Shown in pieces: positions 1 to 8,167 of a stretch of 43,717 nt of DNA. Below the pieces are notes generated by a model that worked only from the letters and a program-made list of their open reading frames with translations, was not told the origin of the DNA and ran no database searches. Source of the stretch: Colimorpha sp045642445 (GTDB lineage: Bacteria > Bacteroidota > Bacteroidia > Bacteroidales > P3); contig JAZUIX010000013.1 of the NCBI GenBank assembly GCA_045642445.1, positions 1 to 43,717 on the forward strand, given 5' to 3'. The position numbers and the translations under genes are program-made. Positions within the stretch are counted from its first letter, which is position 1. Each line of letters opens with the position of its first letter.

Positions 1-146
1 TGCTGAGCGGAACGAGGGAGTGTAGCGGGCTACATGACCGAGTGACAAACAGCAAGATGACCAAAAACGGCCAAAATCACAGAAAAGTATATTTTCAAAA
101 TATTTCATGTTTACGTTGAATTTATAGAACCCACCTTAATTTTTTA
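1..146. other. non-coding window edge with hairpin
   Basis: No gene is visible here. The segment lies downstream of the minus-strand ABC ATPase. Bases 21-36 form a short hairpin (GTGTAGC / GCTACAT), and TGCTG at the window edge can pair with CAGCA near base 50. This may be the end of a terminator or repeat cut by the window; its identity is unknown. Confidence 0.4.
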
Positions 147-902
147 TTACTTTTGAAAAAGTCGTATGCCTTCGTCGTTGATACTGGCCTTTACGCCGAA
201 CACCGTGGCGATATTTTCGGGGGTAAGGCCGCTACGCAGGTCGCCTTGATAGAGTATGCCTCCATGGTGCAGCAGCAACAGTTTTTCGCAATATTGCCAC
301 GCCATGTTGAGGTCGTGGATGACTATGAGTATTGTTTTGTGCTCCATGCGGTTGATGTTGCGGAGCAAATCCAGAATCTCAAATTGGTGGGCGATGTCGA
401 GGTTCGAGATGGGCTCGTCCAAAAGCATGATGGGTGTCTGCTGGGCGAGGGCCCGAGCCAGCATCACACGCTGCAACTCTCCGCCACTCATTTCGTTGGG
501 TTTGGCAAAACGCAGGTGCCAGGTGTTGGTTTGCTTCATGCATTGTTCCACAATCTGCCAGTCCTCTTCCGATTCGTTTTGAAGGCGGTGCTGGTAGGGG
601 TTGCGCCCCATCAGCACGGTTTCGAAGGCCGAAAACTCGAAGTCGGTTTGTGGCTGCTGTCGCACAAACGATATCTGCTGTGCCAGCTCGCGGGTGCGGT
701 ATTGGCATATATTTCTGCCCCCTATTATCACCTCGCCCGACTGTGGCTCCAGCAGCCCTGCCACACAACGCAGCAGCGTTGTCTTGCCACATCCGTTGGC
801 CCCCATAACGGCATACAGCGACCCCGCCTCGAAGCATGTGCTCAAGTCGCTCAACACGGCTTTCTGGTCATAGCGATATGTCACGTTTTTGAGTTGAATC
901 AT
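147..902 (-). CDS. ABC transporter ATPase, FecE/BtuD type
   Basis: Cytoplasmic ATPase (251 aa) powering import of an iron chelate, heme or cobalamin-type substrate. Walker A GANGCGKT at residues 34-41, Q-loop glutamine near 83, signature MSGGELQ at 138-144, Walker B IMLLDEP at 158-164, and H-loop histidine in VIHD near 196. Length and motif spacing fit the FecE/BtuD/HmuV class. It lies 38 bases downstream of a FecCD-type permease on the same strand, so the two are probably co-transcribed. No periplasmic binding protein or TonB receptor is adjacent, so the substrate cannot be named. Confidence 0.93.
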   Translation of the reverse strand: MIQLKNVTYRYDQKAVLSDLSTCFEAGSLYAVMGANGCGKTTLLRCVAGLLEPQSGEVIIGGRNICQYRTRELAQQISFVRQQPQTDFEFSAFETVLMGRNPYQHRLQNESEEDWQIVEQCMKQTNTWHLRFAKPNEMSGGELQRVMLARALAQQTPIMLLDEPISNLDIAHQFEILDLLRNINRMEHKTILIVIHDLNMAWQYCEKLLLLHHGGILYQGDLRSGLTPENIATVFGVKASINDEGIRLFQK

Positions 903-940
903 AGGATGGCGAACAATGTATAATTTAAAATTAGTGTGAT

Positions 941-1912
941 TTAATATGTTTTTTTGTTTTTATACAGCAGATAGATAAACAGCGGGGCACCCACCAAGGC
1001 GGTGAGGCTTCCCACGGGCAGTTCGGCAGGAATGAGCACCGTGCGAGCCAGGGTGTCGCACAGCAGCATGAACAGCCCTCCCACAAAGATGGCGTATGGC
1101 ACCACCTTGCGGTTGTCGGGGCCGCAAACCAGTCGCACACAATGCGGTACCACAAGTCCTACGAATCCTATCACCCCGCACACCGACACGCAGAAGGCCA
1201 TCATCAACGTGGTGCACAGCAGCAGGGTCTTCTTCACCCGCTCCACCTCCACGCCGAGGCTCTTGGCGGTCTCGCTGCCAGCCAGCAGCAGGTTCAGGTC
1301 GCGGCAATAGTAGAGCACCACCCCGATGCCTATCGCCACCACAGGGGCGACGATAATCACATCCACCCACGAAGCTGCGGCAAAGCTCCCCATGGTCCAA
1401 AAAATGATGCTGTCCATCTTGTCCTGCCTCAGCACCATGATGAAAGAAATCACCGCCGAGATAAGGAACGTGAGGCACACCCCTGTGAGCAGCAACGTGG
1501 TGGTATGCATACGGTTGCCTATCGAGGCAATGCGGTATATCAGCACAATCGTCAGCAAACCTGTGGCCAAAGCACACGCACCCACCCCCAAGAGGTAGGC
1601 CTCCAGCCCCAGCAGTATGGCTATGGCCGCCCCCAGCGAAGCCCCCGACGAGATGCCCAACACATAAGGGTCGGTAAGCGGGTTGCGGAACACCGACTGA
1701 TACGCCGCTCCGCACACCGACAGAGCCGCACCCGTCATCACCGACAGGACGATGCGGGGCAGGCGCAGATTCCAAAATATGGGCGACTGCCACATCTCCT
1801 CCCAGCCGAAACGCACAGCCCCCAACATCGCGCACCCCAGCATGGCCGCCAAAAGCAGCACCCCCAGGGCGAGCAACGTGAAAACAGAACTATGTGCCGA
1901 CTGTTTGAGCAT
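941..1912 (-). CDS. FecCD-family ABC transporter permease
   Basis: Inner-membrane permease (323 aa) of the FecCD/BtuC family, which works as a homodimer with the ATPase encoded just downstream. It has about nine to ten hydrophobic helices, beginning with a segment at residues 10-30. Family motifs include RLPRIVLSVMTGAALSVCGA near 50-70, NPLTDPYVLGISSGASLGA near 77-95, and GFVGLVVPHCVRL near 248-260. Full family length. It is 46 bases downstream of dapB, with which it may share a transcript. The substrate is unknown. Confidence 0.93.
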   Translation of the reverse strand: MLKQSAHSSVFTLLALGVLLLAAMLGCAMLGAVRFGWEEMWQSPIFWNLRLPRIVLSVMTGAALSVCGAAYQSVFRNPLTDPYVLGISSGASLGAAIAILLGLEAYLLGVGACALATGLLTIVLIYRIASIGNRMHTTTLLLTGVCLTFLISAVISFIMVLRQDKMDSIIFWTMGSFAAASWVDVIIVAPVVAIGIGVVLYYCRDLNLLLAGSETAKSLGVEVERVKKTLLLCTTLMMAFCVSVCGVIGFVGLVVPHCVRLVCGPDNRKVVPYAIFVGGLFMLLCDTLARTVLIPAELPVGSLTALVGAPLFIYLLYKNKKTY

Positions 1913-1958
1913 GACGTTGTGAGTTGTGATATGTGAAATATATTCTCAATTCATCCTT

Positions 1959-2633
1959 TTAACCAAGCATATCCCGCATGGTGTAATACCCCTTCTTGCC
2001 CTCCAAAAACTCGGCGGCAAGCACCGCGCCGAGGGCCAGCCCCTTGCGGCTCTTGGCCGAATGACGAAGCGTCAGGGTGTCGATATCGCTGTCGTACACA
2101 ACTTCGTGTATGCCAGGCACCTCTCCCTCGCGTATGGAGGTGATAGGCACCGTCCTCCCCAGCTCCTCCTTCATATCGTTGGCCAGCGAAATAGCCGTCC
2201 CGCTGGGGGCATCCAGCTTGTGCACATGGTGCGTCTCGGTGATAGAGGCGGCATACTCCTCGCGCCCATCCATCAGCTGGGCAAGGCGTCGGTTGAGCTC
2301 GAACATGATGTTCATACCGATGCTGAAATTCGAAGCCACAAAAAGCGCCTGCTCACGCTGCTGGCAGTCGTGTACCACGCTCTCCAACTGGTCGTACCAC
2401 CCCGTAGTGCCCACTACCACAGGCATACCCATGTCGAAACAACGCATAATGTTGCCCACCACCGTAGCGGGGGTTGAAAACTCCACAGCCACGTCGCACT
2501 CGCGCAACGACTCGATCTTCTCCATCCAATCGTCCTCATCGTCAATCGTCACGCCCACGCTGTGGCCGCGTTCCAGAGCCAAGGCCTCCACAGCCTTGCC
2601 CATCTTGCCATATCCCAAAAGAGCAATCTTCAT
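1959..2633 (-). CDS. dapB: 4-hydroxy-tetrahydrodipicolinate reductase
   Basis: Cytoplasmic enzyme of the lysine/meso-diaminopimelate pathway that reduces 4-hydroxy-tetrahydrodipicolinate with NAD(P)H. It has the N-terminal nucleotide-binding glycine motif GYGKMG (7-12), GTTGW (75-79), and the catalytic and substrate segment THHVHKLDAPSGT (134-146). At 224 aa it is shorter than the enterobacterial enzyme but typical of Bacteroidota. A Bacteroidota -7 element lies just upstream (2661-2668). It is the first gene of a possible dapB-permease-ATPase transcript; that grouping has no obvious functional logic. Confidence 0.93.
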   Translation of the reverse strand: MKIALLGYGKMGKAVEALALERGHSVGVTIDDEDDWMEKIESLRECDVAVEFSTPATVVGNIMRCFDMGMPVVVGTTGWYDQLESVVHDCQQREQALFVASNFSIGMNIMFELNRRLAQLMDGREEYAASITETHHVHKLDAPSGTAISLANDMKEELGRTVPITSIREGEVPGIHEVVYDSDIDTLTLRHSAKSRKGLALGAVLAAEFLEGKKGYYTMRDMLG

Positions 2634-2660
2634 ATTTTATAATGTATAAAAATCAATTTG

Positions 2661-2693
2661 CAAAGTTACGAAAAAAATGTGAATTGTGAACAA
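2661..2693 (-). promoter_or_regulatory. candidate dapB promoter
   Basis: On the minus strand, TAACTTTG (2661-2668) matches the Bacteroidota -7 consensus TAnnTTTG exactly. A weak TTG is about 22 bases further upstream. The start codon of dapB is about 28 bases downstream of the element. Confidence 0.55.
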
Positions 2694-2763
2694 TGAACGC
2701 CGAATTGCCCCCACATCATCGGGCCTTCACCCCAATCAAACGTCATGAGCCGCCGAAATCCTG

Positions 2764-3735
2764 TCAAGCAGTTATCCTTTTGTTTTTTACAAGTATTCGA
2801 AAATAAGGACACTTTCCCTTCACACTCAAGTCTTTGCCATCGTCCCCTTTCCTGAATCTTACAATTTCAAACTGCGCAGGATTGTATTTGTGGAGGAATG
2901 TAATCGGAACCCCCATCAAACCCATATAATCCATTGGAATGTCTTGGGTTTTGTCAACATTTATGCCATCACAATTGTCAAATTTTGGATATTTGTCCTC
3001 ATTGCCCGAGTATGCTTTTGTAAGATTAATGTCTTCATGGCGTTGAGATAACTCCAAATTGGTTAGCCACAGGCAATTGTTTGTAGCCACAATCCTGTTT
3101 CCTTCTTCGTCAATGCTGGCTTCTGTGCCATACAGTTCATAATGTTCAGGCACAATGAAACCCGAAATGCCTCTTCCCAAATTCACCCCAAGCCATGCTT
3201 TGTCGGCTTGAATAAGCTCAAAAATATCCTTGTAAGTAATGGCATTCACATTCCCGATGATTAAGTACTTTTTATTGTACTTAACCAACTGTGCCACAAA
3301 CTCTCTAAATAGCGAAAAAGGCGGATTTGTAACCACTATGTCGGATTGTTTCAACAGTTCGATGCTCTCGGCACTTCTAAAATCGCCATTCCCCTTAAAG
3401 TGTTTCACTTCTATATCTTCAAAAGACACCACGCCACCTTCATATTCACAATAACAGCCTGATTCGCAATCATCCGTAGAAAACAAATCCAATTCCTGTT
3501 CCCTGTAGCACGCAGCAATCACCTTCTTCAGCCCCAGCTCCTCGAAATTGAGCACAAAATAGCGGAAAAAGTTGCTGATGCGAGGGTCGTCGCAATTGCA
3601 ATAAACCACTTTGCCCTTAAAGTGACCTTTGTAATGCTGCAATTCTCGCTCAATGTCGCAAAGCTGGGTATAAAACTCGTCACTTTTCGACTTCTTTGCC
3701 TTCTGCAATATCTGATTCGATGCGTTTCTTGCCAT
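2764..3735 (-). CDS. EcoRI-family adenine-N6 DNA methyltransferase
   Basis: Modification enzyme of a type II system; it should methylate adenine in GAATTC and protect the host from the endonuclease encoded upstream. The 323 aa protein is close in length to M.EcoRI (326 aa), and I recognise the M.EcoRI-type N-terminus (MARNAxN, KAKKSKSDEFYTQ, VYCNCDDPRxSNFF). The catalytic motif IV NPPF is at 137-140 in VTNPPFSLFREF. The gene starts 3 bases after the endonuclease stop, giving the order R then M on one transcript, as in the EcoRI system. The pair is AT-rich compared with dapB, suggesting transfer. Confidence 0.93.
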   Translation of the reverse strand: MARNASNQILQKAKKSKSDEFYTQLCDIERELQHYKGHFKGKVVYCNCDDPRISNFFRYFVLNFEELGLKKVIAACYREQELDLFSTDDCESGCYCEYEGGVVSFEDIEVKHFKGNGDFRSAESIELLKQSDIVVTNPPFSLFREFVAQLVKYNKKYLIIGNVNAITYKDIFELIQADKAWLGVNLGRGISGFIVPEHYELYGTEASIDEEGNRIVATNNCLWLTNLELSQRHEDINLTKAYSGNEDKYPKFDNCDGINVDKTQDIPMDYMGLMGVPITFLHKYNPAQFEIVRFRKGDDGKDLSVKGKCPYFRILVKNKRITA

Positions 3736-3738
3736 TCT

Positions 3739-4572
3739 TTAGAGGTTTGTAAGTTGGTTAAACAAGTCGCTCCCCAACATCTGCAATGATGTTTCGGCCA
3801 CCTCTGCCATTATTCGGAACATTTCCCCCTTGTCCCACATCTCCCCCTTTCCCTGAGTGTATATCGAGGCAGCTTGAAGCATAATCGTCTTATCCTTCGG
3901 CTTCACAAACCTGTTCTTGCATAGGTTTGTGTTGATGGGCATTCCGTAATTTGCAGCCGTGAGCCTGTCCAATCGGTTGAGCGTACCTGAATTATACTCC
4001 AGGGTTACGACCCTGCCATCTGGCCTTGCAACATGGATAGTCTCTGTCAGGAAATTAGTGCCCTCAAGAAACAAAACGTATGGAAAGTACGATTCCGCCA
4101 ACATAAAATTGGCAATCTCCGAAATATTCTTGTGAGAACGTTCTATCGCATTACCTGCAGCCATCAAGTCCTGATTATTGTTTGCCCCCACAAGTTTGCC
4201 CTTTTCAATATTCTCCCTATCTTTGCCCTGATGCTTGGCTTCCGACACAAGCACCACACGCCACTCTCCATTGTCATCTTTGACAACAATAATTCCGCCA
4301 TCGGGAATAATGCTCGCATTGGGCACAAACAGCGTCTGTCCCAAATAAGAATCAATCTTCCGCAAAGCCTCATTAATCTTCGACTTCTCAACGCATTTCC
4401 AGAAATCGAAAGTAAGTTGGGGATACTTCTCGGTTAGATAATCCTTCACACGATGTGACACATCGTTTAAAGTTTTGTCATGTATTTGAGCCTCCTGACA
4501 AAAAATACCCACCTGTCCCTTCCGGGACTTCTGTTGGGTAGTGAGTCTTGATGATTGATTCTTTTTTGACAT
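3739..4572 (-). CDS. EcoRI-family type II restriction endonuclease
   Basis: Predicted to cut GAATTC. The protein is 277 aa, the same length as R.EcoRI, and key residues fall at the EcoRI numbers: catalytic D91 (PDGG), E111 and K113 (SEAK); recognition residues M137 and G140-R145 (GNAIER), R200 and R203 (NRLDR). The long matching stretch RSHKNISEIANFML is also present. The start is the only methionine with full N-terminal similarity. It precedes the methyltransferase by 3 bases. No controller (C) protein gene is visible. Isospecificity is inferred from the conserved recognition residues. Confidence 0.94.
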   Translation of the reverse strand: MSKKNQSSRLTTQQKSRKGQVGIFCQEAQIHDKTLNDVSHRVKDYLTEKYPQLTFDFWKCVEKSKINEALRKIDSYLGQTLFVPNASIIPDGGIIVVKDDNGEWRVVLVSEAKHQGKDRENIEKGKLVGANNNQDLMAAGNAIERSHKNISEIANFMLAESYFPYVLFLEGTNFLTETIHVARPDGRVVTLEYNSGTLNRLDRLTAANYGMPINTNLCKNRFVKPKDKTIMLQAASIYTQGKGEMWDKGEMFRIMAEVAETSLQMLGSDLFNQLTNL

Positions 4573-4652
4573 ATATACACTTTTTGTTTTTATATTATAA
4601 ATAATTTTAATTCAATATTTAGCGTCATGCTGGAATCAGGTTTCTCTTTTTG

Positions 4653-4660
4653 CAAATATA
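4653..4660 (-). promoter_or_regulatory. candidate -7 element of the restriction operon
   Basis: On the minus strand TATATTTG matches TAnnTTTG exactly and lies about 80 bases upstream of the endonuclease start. No good upstream TTTG was found at the expected distance, so this is only a partial promoter match. Confidence 0.4.
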
Positions 4661-4798
4661 CACAAAATTCTTTACAGCATCTTAATTTGTCGTAAATATA
4701 TTTCAATCTTTGTTCCGATTCTTGCAAAAAGGGGAACCCCAACGCATAGGAATTCCCTTCTAAACCTTCAGTCCTCGACTCTTTTCACCCTCTCGTTG

Positions 4799-4871
4799 TG
4801 GAGTATATCGGACTCGAACCGATTACCTTTTGATTGCGAACCAAATGCTCTACCAGATGAGCTAATACCCC
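4799..4871 (-). tRNA. tRNA-Ala (anticodon CGC)
   Basis: The reverse complement folds as a cloverleaf: acceptor GGGGTAT / ATACTCC with discriminator A, D stem GCTC/GAGC, anticodon stem TTTGG/TCAAA with loop TTCGCAA, and T stem ATCGG/CCGAT with TTCGAGT. The anticodon CGC reads GCG (Ala). The G3-U70 wobble pair, the alanine identity element, is present. CCA is not encoded. Confidence 0.95.
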
Positions 4872-4872
4872 T

Positions 4873-4902
4873 CTACAAAAAGAGGCCGTTTTGCGGCCTC
4901 TT
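4873..4902 (-). terminator. hairpin terminator between the two tRNA genes
   Basis: On the minus strand AGAGGCCG and CGGCCTCT form an 8-bp GC-rich stem around CAAAA, followed by TTTTTG. It lies directly after tRNA-Ala(GGC) and before tRNA-Ala(CGC), so it may terminate or attenuate transcription between them, or serve processing. Confidence 0.65.
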
Positions 4903-4905
4903 CTG

Positions 4906-4979
4906 TGGAGTATATCGGAATCGAACCGATTACCTCGTGACTGCCAGTCACGCGCTCTAGCCAAGTGAGCTAATACCCC
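4906..4979 (-). tRNA. tRNA-Ala (anticodon GGC)
   Basis: Cloverleaf on the minus strand with the same acceptor stem as the neighbouring tRNA (GGGGTAT / ATACTCC, with G3-U70), anticodon stem CGTGA/TCACG, loop CTGGCAG and the same T stem. The anticodon GGC reads GCC (Ala). CCA is not encoded. A perfect promoter lies about 30 bases upstream. Confidence 0.95.
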
Positions 4980-5005
4980 AACTAGTTTTCTTTCGAAATC
5001 GAGTG

Positions 5006-5037
5006 CAAAAGTACGACATTTTTTCGAACTGACAAAA
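5006..5037 (-). promoter_or_regulatory. promoter of the tRNA-Ala genes
   Basis: On the minus strand TTTTG (5033-5037), a 19-base spacer and TACTTTTG (5006-5013) match the Bacteroidota sigma consensus TTTG-N19/20-TAnnTTTG completely. It lies just upstream of tRNA-Ala(GGC). Confidence 0.8.
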
Positions 5038-5040
5038 TTT

Positions 5041-5219
5041 TTTTTTCTTTTTCTCGGTAAACACCACTGTTTCACACACCTACTTTTCGCCAAACTTCCC
5101 CACAAAGCCTCCAAAACTCCCTCTTTTGCCCCCATTTTTTTGCATTTTTGCATTTTTTTCTTCCTCGTGCTTCCGTCGAAAGTAAGGGGAAAAGTATAAG
5201 ATTCTCCCATTGTTCTCCC
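5041..5219. other. intergenic, no gene seen
   Basis: Pyrimidine-rich, low-complexity sequence between the tRNA promoter and the inverted array. An open minus-strand frame crosses it and both tRNA genes, but it has no protein-like character. Together with the array and the BlaI leader it fills the roughly 600-base gap before the blaI gene. Confidence 0.5.
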
Positions 5220-5340
5220 ATCGTTATGGTATCGTTATCGTATCCTTATGGTATCGTTATGGTATCGTTATGGTATCCGGAATACCATAAGGATACCATA
5301 ACGATACCATAAGGATACAATAACGATACCATAACGATAA
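5220..5340. repeat. inverted array of 11-bp units (array 1)
   Basis: Five units of TATCGTTATGG type read toward the centre and five complementary ATACCATAACG units read away from it, each exactly 11 bp, meeting at TATCCGGAATA near 5279. The two arms (5220-5278 and 5282-5340) are complementary over about 58 bp with only about three differences. A variant unit (CCTTAT) in the left arm is matched in the right arm. It lies between the minus-strand tRNA promoter and the plus-strand blaI gene. Function unknown. Confidence 0.9.
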
Positions 5341-5535
5341 AAGAAACGAGGACGGATAATGAGAGTTGATCCGTCAAAGCGGTTCCTTTTCGGGGGCACG
5401 GCGATGTGTTTCTTACGTTGCCCCTATTCTTGGGGGAAAATCGGGGCGGGTTTTTTGGGGGGCGGAGGGGTGGGGAAATTTTTTTTGAAAATTTTTTTCA
5501 TTTTGATGCAATAATAATTTAAATTGGCCGTTATA

Positions 5536-5553
5536 TAACTAAAAAAATAGTTA
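5536..5553. promoter_or_regulatory. candidate BlaI-type operator
   Basis: Perfect dyad TAACTA-N6-TAGTTA with an all-A spacer, 24 bases before the blaI start. Position and symmetry suit an autoregulatory site for the dimeric BlaI-type repressor; this is inference. Confidence 0.5.
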
Positions 5554-5576
5554 CACATTTAAATTTTATCAATATT

Positions 5577-5936
5577 ATGGACATTAAAGAACTTACTAAG
5601 GCCGAGGAGCAGGTGATGCAGGCGATATGGTCTGTGGGACAAGGTTTTGCAAACGAGATTGTGGCGGCTATGGCCGAGCCTAAGCCTGCCTATAACACGG
5701 TGCTCACGGTGGTGAGGATTCTGGAAAAGAAGGGTTTTGTGGATCATGAGACTTTTAATAAGTCGAACCGCTACTACCCTTTGGTGAGCAAGGAGGAGTA
5801 TTCCAAAAAGATGCTGGGGCTCCTGGCGCAGAATTATTTCGGTTCTTCGTTCCGCAACATGGTTTCGTTTCTTGTGGACAAGAAGGAGGTTTCGATCGAG
5901 GATTTGGAGTCGTTGACTAAAGAGTTGGAGAGATGA
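5577..5936 (+). CDS. BlaI/MecI-family transcriptional repressor
   Basis: Winged-helix repressor (119 aa) of the BlaI/MecI family. The N-terminus (LTKAEEQVMQAIW), the recognition region (PKPAYNTVLTVVRILEKKGFVDHE) and a C-terminal dimerisation tail fit family length and order. Such repressors are released when the partner M56 protease senses an envelope signal. The stop overlaps the start of the M56 gene by 4 bases (ATGA), a typical blaI-blaR arrangement. A dyad lies immediately upstream. The neighbouring genes do not include a beta-lactamase, so the regulated process is unknown. Confidence 0.92.
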   Translation: MDIKELTKAEEQVMQAIWSVGQGFANEIVAAMAEPKPAYNTVLTVVRILEKKGFVDHETFNKSNRYYPLVSKEEYSKKMLGLLAQNYFGSSFRNMVSFLVDKKEVSIEDLESLTKELER

Positions 5937-7417
5937 TGCGGTATTTGCTTTTTGCTACGGTTGCCACGGCTCTTTTTATGGCTGTGTATTGGCTTTTGCG
6001 GCGCGACAGGTGGCTGCAGTTGAGCCGTTGGTTTCTTTTGGGCACGCTGGCGTTGAGCCTTGTGCTGCCTGCGTTCCGTTTCACGGTTCCCGTTTCCGTG
6101 GCCGAGGGGTTGGGGATGGGGGGATTGATGCTATCCGAGGTTTCGTCTGAGGCTCAGGGGGGTGTGGTGGAGGTTGTGGAGGTTCCTGTGGACGAGGGGG
6201 TGGAGCGTGCGGAAATGCCGATTTGGGCGTTCGTTTATTTGGGCGGAGTGGCTGTGATGGTGGTGGTTTTGGGTGTGCGATGGGTGGGGATGTGGCTGAG
6301 GCTCCGCAAGTTCGTGTTTGAGCGTAGGGAGGGTTTCCGCCTTGCTTTGACGGATGATGATACGCCTGCGTTTTCGTTTATTAATTATATAGTGATTGGC
6401 CGAAGGGGCTACAGCGAGGAGGAGCTGCGGTTGATTCTTGCCCACGAGCGGGCCCATGTGGGGCAGCATCACACGGCGGAGATGCTTTTTGTGCAGTTGG
6501 TGAAGTGTGTGTTGTGGTTCGACCCCTTTGTGTGGCTTTATGAGCAGGAGTTGAGGCAGGTGCATGAGTATTTGGCTGATGATGCGGTTTTGAGGCAGAG
6601 CGACAGGACGGAGTATCTGCGTCTGCTGTTTCATCAGACGACCGGAGTTGGATATTGCGCGATATCAAATAATTTTAGTTTTTCACCTTTAAAAAATCGT
6701 ATCACAATGATGACACAGAAAAAATCACGTTTTGGTGCGGCCAAAGTCTTGCTGGCCCTACCTGTGGCGGCTTTGCTGCTTTTTGTAAATTGCAAGACGA
6801 GTATTGATATTCCCGACCATTTTATGATTGAGGACGGCACATACGAGTTGGCTGGAGGAATGGTGGACACTTATAAGGACGGCCAGCTGGTGCAGCGAGT
6901 GATAGGCTGCGTTGAGGTGCCTCTGGAGGAGGTGGGCGACCACATGGTGCTTTCCTCGCAAAAGGAGGCGAAAGAGTTTTCGGAAGGATTGGGTGCAAAG
7001 GAGGTTCACACGTTTGGGATGTACAAGCAAGGGGGCCACGGTTTTCCTCAGTATTTTGATGTTTATTGGGCTTCCGACACCAGTATTTGGATGAAGGATG
7101 ATGTGAGTGATTTGGTGGTTGAGGCTCAGTTTGATTGTAACGGGAAGAGTCTTCCCGAGGTTATGGTTGGGGCTCTCAAATATCCCGAAAATGCCAAGAA
7201 GGATGGTGTTGAAGGAACTGTGGTTGTGCGTTTTGCGGTTGAGAAAGATGGCTCGGTGAAGGATGTTGAGGTGGTCAGAGGCCTCCGCGAAGATTGCGAC
7301 CAAGCGGCCCTTGAATGTGTGATGAACACGATTGCCCCTTATTGGCACCCGGCCACGTTCAACGGCAAGCCTGCCCGCTGCATTTTCTACCTCCCGATTC
7401 AGTTCAGAATGAAATAG
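5933..7417 (+). CDS. M56-family (BlaR1-like) membrane metalloprotease with TonB-like C-terminus
   Basis: Membrane sensor-protease of 494 aa. N-terminal hydrophobic helices near 3-20, 33-48 and 97-118 precede the M56 protease domain with zinc motif HERAH at 171-175 and the downstream HEYLADDAV segment at 211-219. A further membrane helix follows near 265-283. The C-terminal 90 residues (from PEVMVGALKYPENAKK to YLPIQFRMK) are a TonB C-terminal-like domain, a fusion common in Bacteroidota but absent from classical BlaR1. It probably cleaves or inactivates the co-encoded BlaI-type repressor. Start at 5933 overlaps the upstream stop; ATG at 5936 is equally possible. Confidence 0.9.
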   Translation: MMRYLLFATVATALFMAVYWLLRRDRWLQLSRWFLLGTLALSLVLPAFRFTVPVSVAEGLGMGGLMLSEVSSEAQGGVVEVVEVPVDEGVERAEMPIWAFVYLGGVAVMVVVLGVRWVGMWLRLRKFVFERREGFRLALTDDDTPAFSFINYIVIGRRGYSEEELRLILAHERAHVGQHHTAEMLFVQLVKCVLWFDPFVWLYEQELRQVHEYLADDAVLRQSDRTEYLRLLFHQTTGVGYCAISNNFSFSPLKNRITMMTQKKSRFGAAKVLLALPVAALLLFVNCKTSIDIPDHFMIEDGTYELAGGMVDTYKDGQLVQRVIGCVEVPLEEVGDHMVLSSQKEAKEFSEGLGAKEVHTFGMYKQGGHGFPQYFDVYWASDTSIWMKDDVSDLVVEAQFDCNGKSLPEVMVGALKYPENAKKDGVEGTVVVRFAVEKDGSVKDVEVVRGLREDCDQAALECVMNTIAPYWHPATFNGKPARCIFYLPIQFRMK

Positions 7418-7420
7418 GTT

Positions 7421-8167
7421 ATGGGACGTTACTTTTTGATGACTCTCTCCGTGGTCCTGCTCTGCTGCTCCTGCTCGGTGCAGCAGAAGCGGGGCTCGGA
7501 GGGGGTTACCCCTACGGTGGCTCGGGTGAGCGACGATAATTTTCGGCAGTATCTGCTTGAGTCGGGTTATGTGAGGCCTTATAAGGGCGGTATGAAGGGT
7601 TTCGGCCTTTGGGTAAGCCGCAAAGAGGTGGTGGAAAGTACCGCTGGTGGAAGGGCCCTTCAGTTGATCGATTGCCACAAAAAGGATATCAAATCTTTGG
7701 ATGGTATTGAACTTTTCGGCAACTTGAAGGTGCTGATTTGTAGTGAGAACCCTATCCGAAGTATCGACCTTTCGCACAATCCCCAACTGATGCAGTTTTA
7801 TGCCATTGAGGTACCTTTGCGGAGCCTCGATGTGAGTAGGAACACGAAGTTGAAGTTGCTGCAAAGCAGTTACAGCAGGTTGCGGAGTTTGGATGTGAGC
7901 CATAATCCCGAGTTGGAGGAGTTGCTTTGCATTTTTGCCCCCGATATCAAGACGATTGATTTGAGCGGCAATCCCGAACTGCAGGTACTTTATATTCGTG
8001 GAACGAGTATCCGCACAGTTGATTTGCGCCACAATCTCCAGTTTCGGATGCTCCACGCCCTCGATACCCCTTTGGAGACAATCGTTATCACGCCCCAGCA
8101 CAATGTTGATAGTATTCAAGCCTCGGTAGAGGACGGTGTGCGGCTCATAGTGGAGGATTGTCCCTGA
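7421..8167 (+). CDS. leucine-rich-repeat lipoprotein
   Basis: Predicted lipoprotein of 248 aa: hydrophobic N-terminus with cysteines at 15, 16 and 18 (LLCCSCS), then from about residue 75 five to six leucine-rich repeats with period about 21, each around (S/T)(I/L)DLSxNPxL. These are the short bacterial LRR type seen in Bacteroidota surface proteins. It starts 3 bases after the M56 gene, so it is likely the third gene of the blaI operon and may be involved in what the sensor detects. Exact role unknown. Confidence 0.8.
   Translation: MGRYFLMTLSVVLLCCSCSVQQKRGSEGVTPTVARVSDDNFRQYLLESGYVRPYKGGMKGFGLWVSRKEVVESTAGGRALQLIDCHKKDIKSLDGIELFGNLKVLICSENPIRSIDLSHNPQLMQFYAIEVPLRSLDVSRNTKLKLLQSSYSRLRSLDVSHNPELEELLCIFAPDIKTIDLSGNPELQVLYIRGTSIRTVDLRHNLQFRMLHALDTPLETIVITPQHNVDSIQASVEDGVRLIVEDCP

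Noticed and set aside
2764..4979. Integration of the restriction genes as an element targeting the tRNA-Ala gene
   Set aside because: No integrase is seen, and I found no repeat of the tRNA 3' end on the other side of the restriction genes.
5220..5340. CRISPR array
   Set aside because: Units are 11 bp without spacers and in mirrored orientation; no cas genes are present. The same applies to the arrays at 20658 and 34049 and to the heptamer arrays.
5577..7417. Beta-lactam resistance operon
   Set aside because: BlaI/M56 pairs are general envelope sensors in Bacteroidota, and no beta-lactamase or PBP gene follows.
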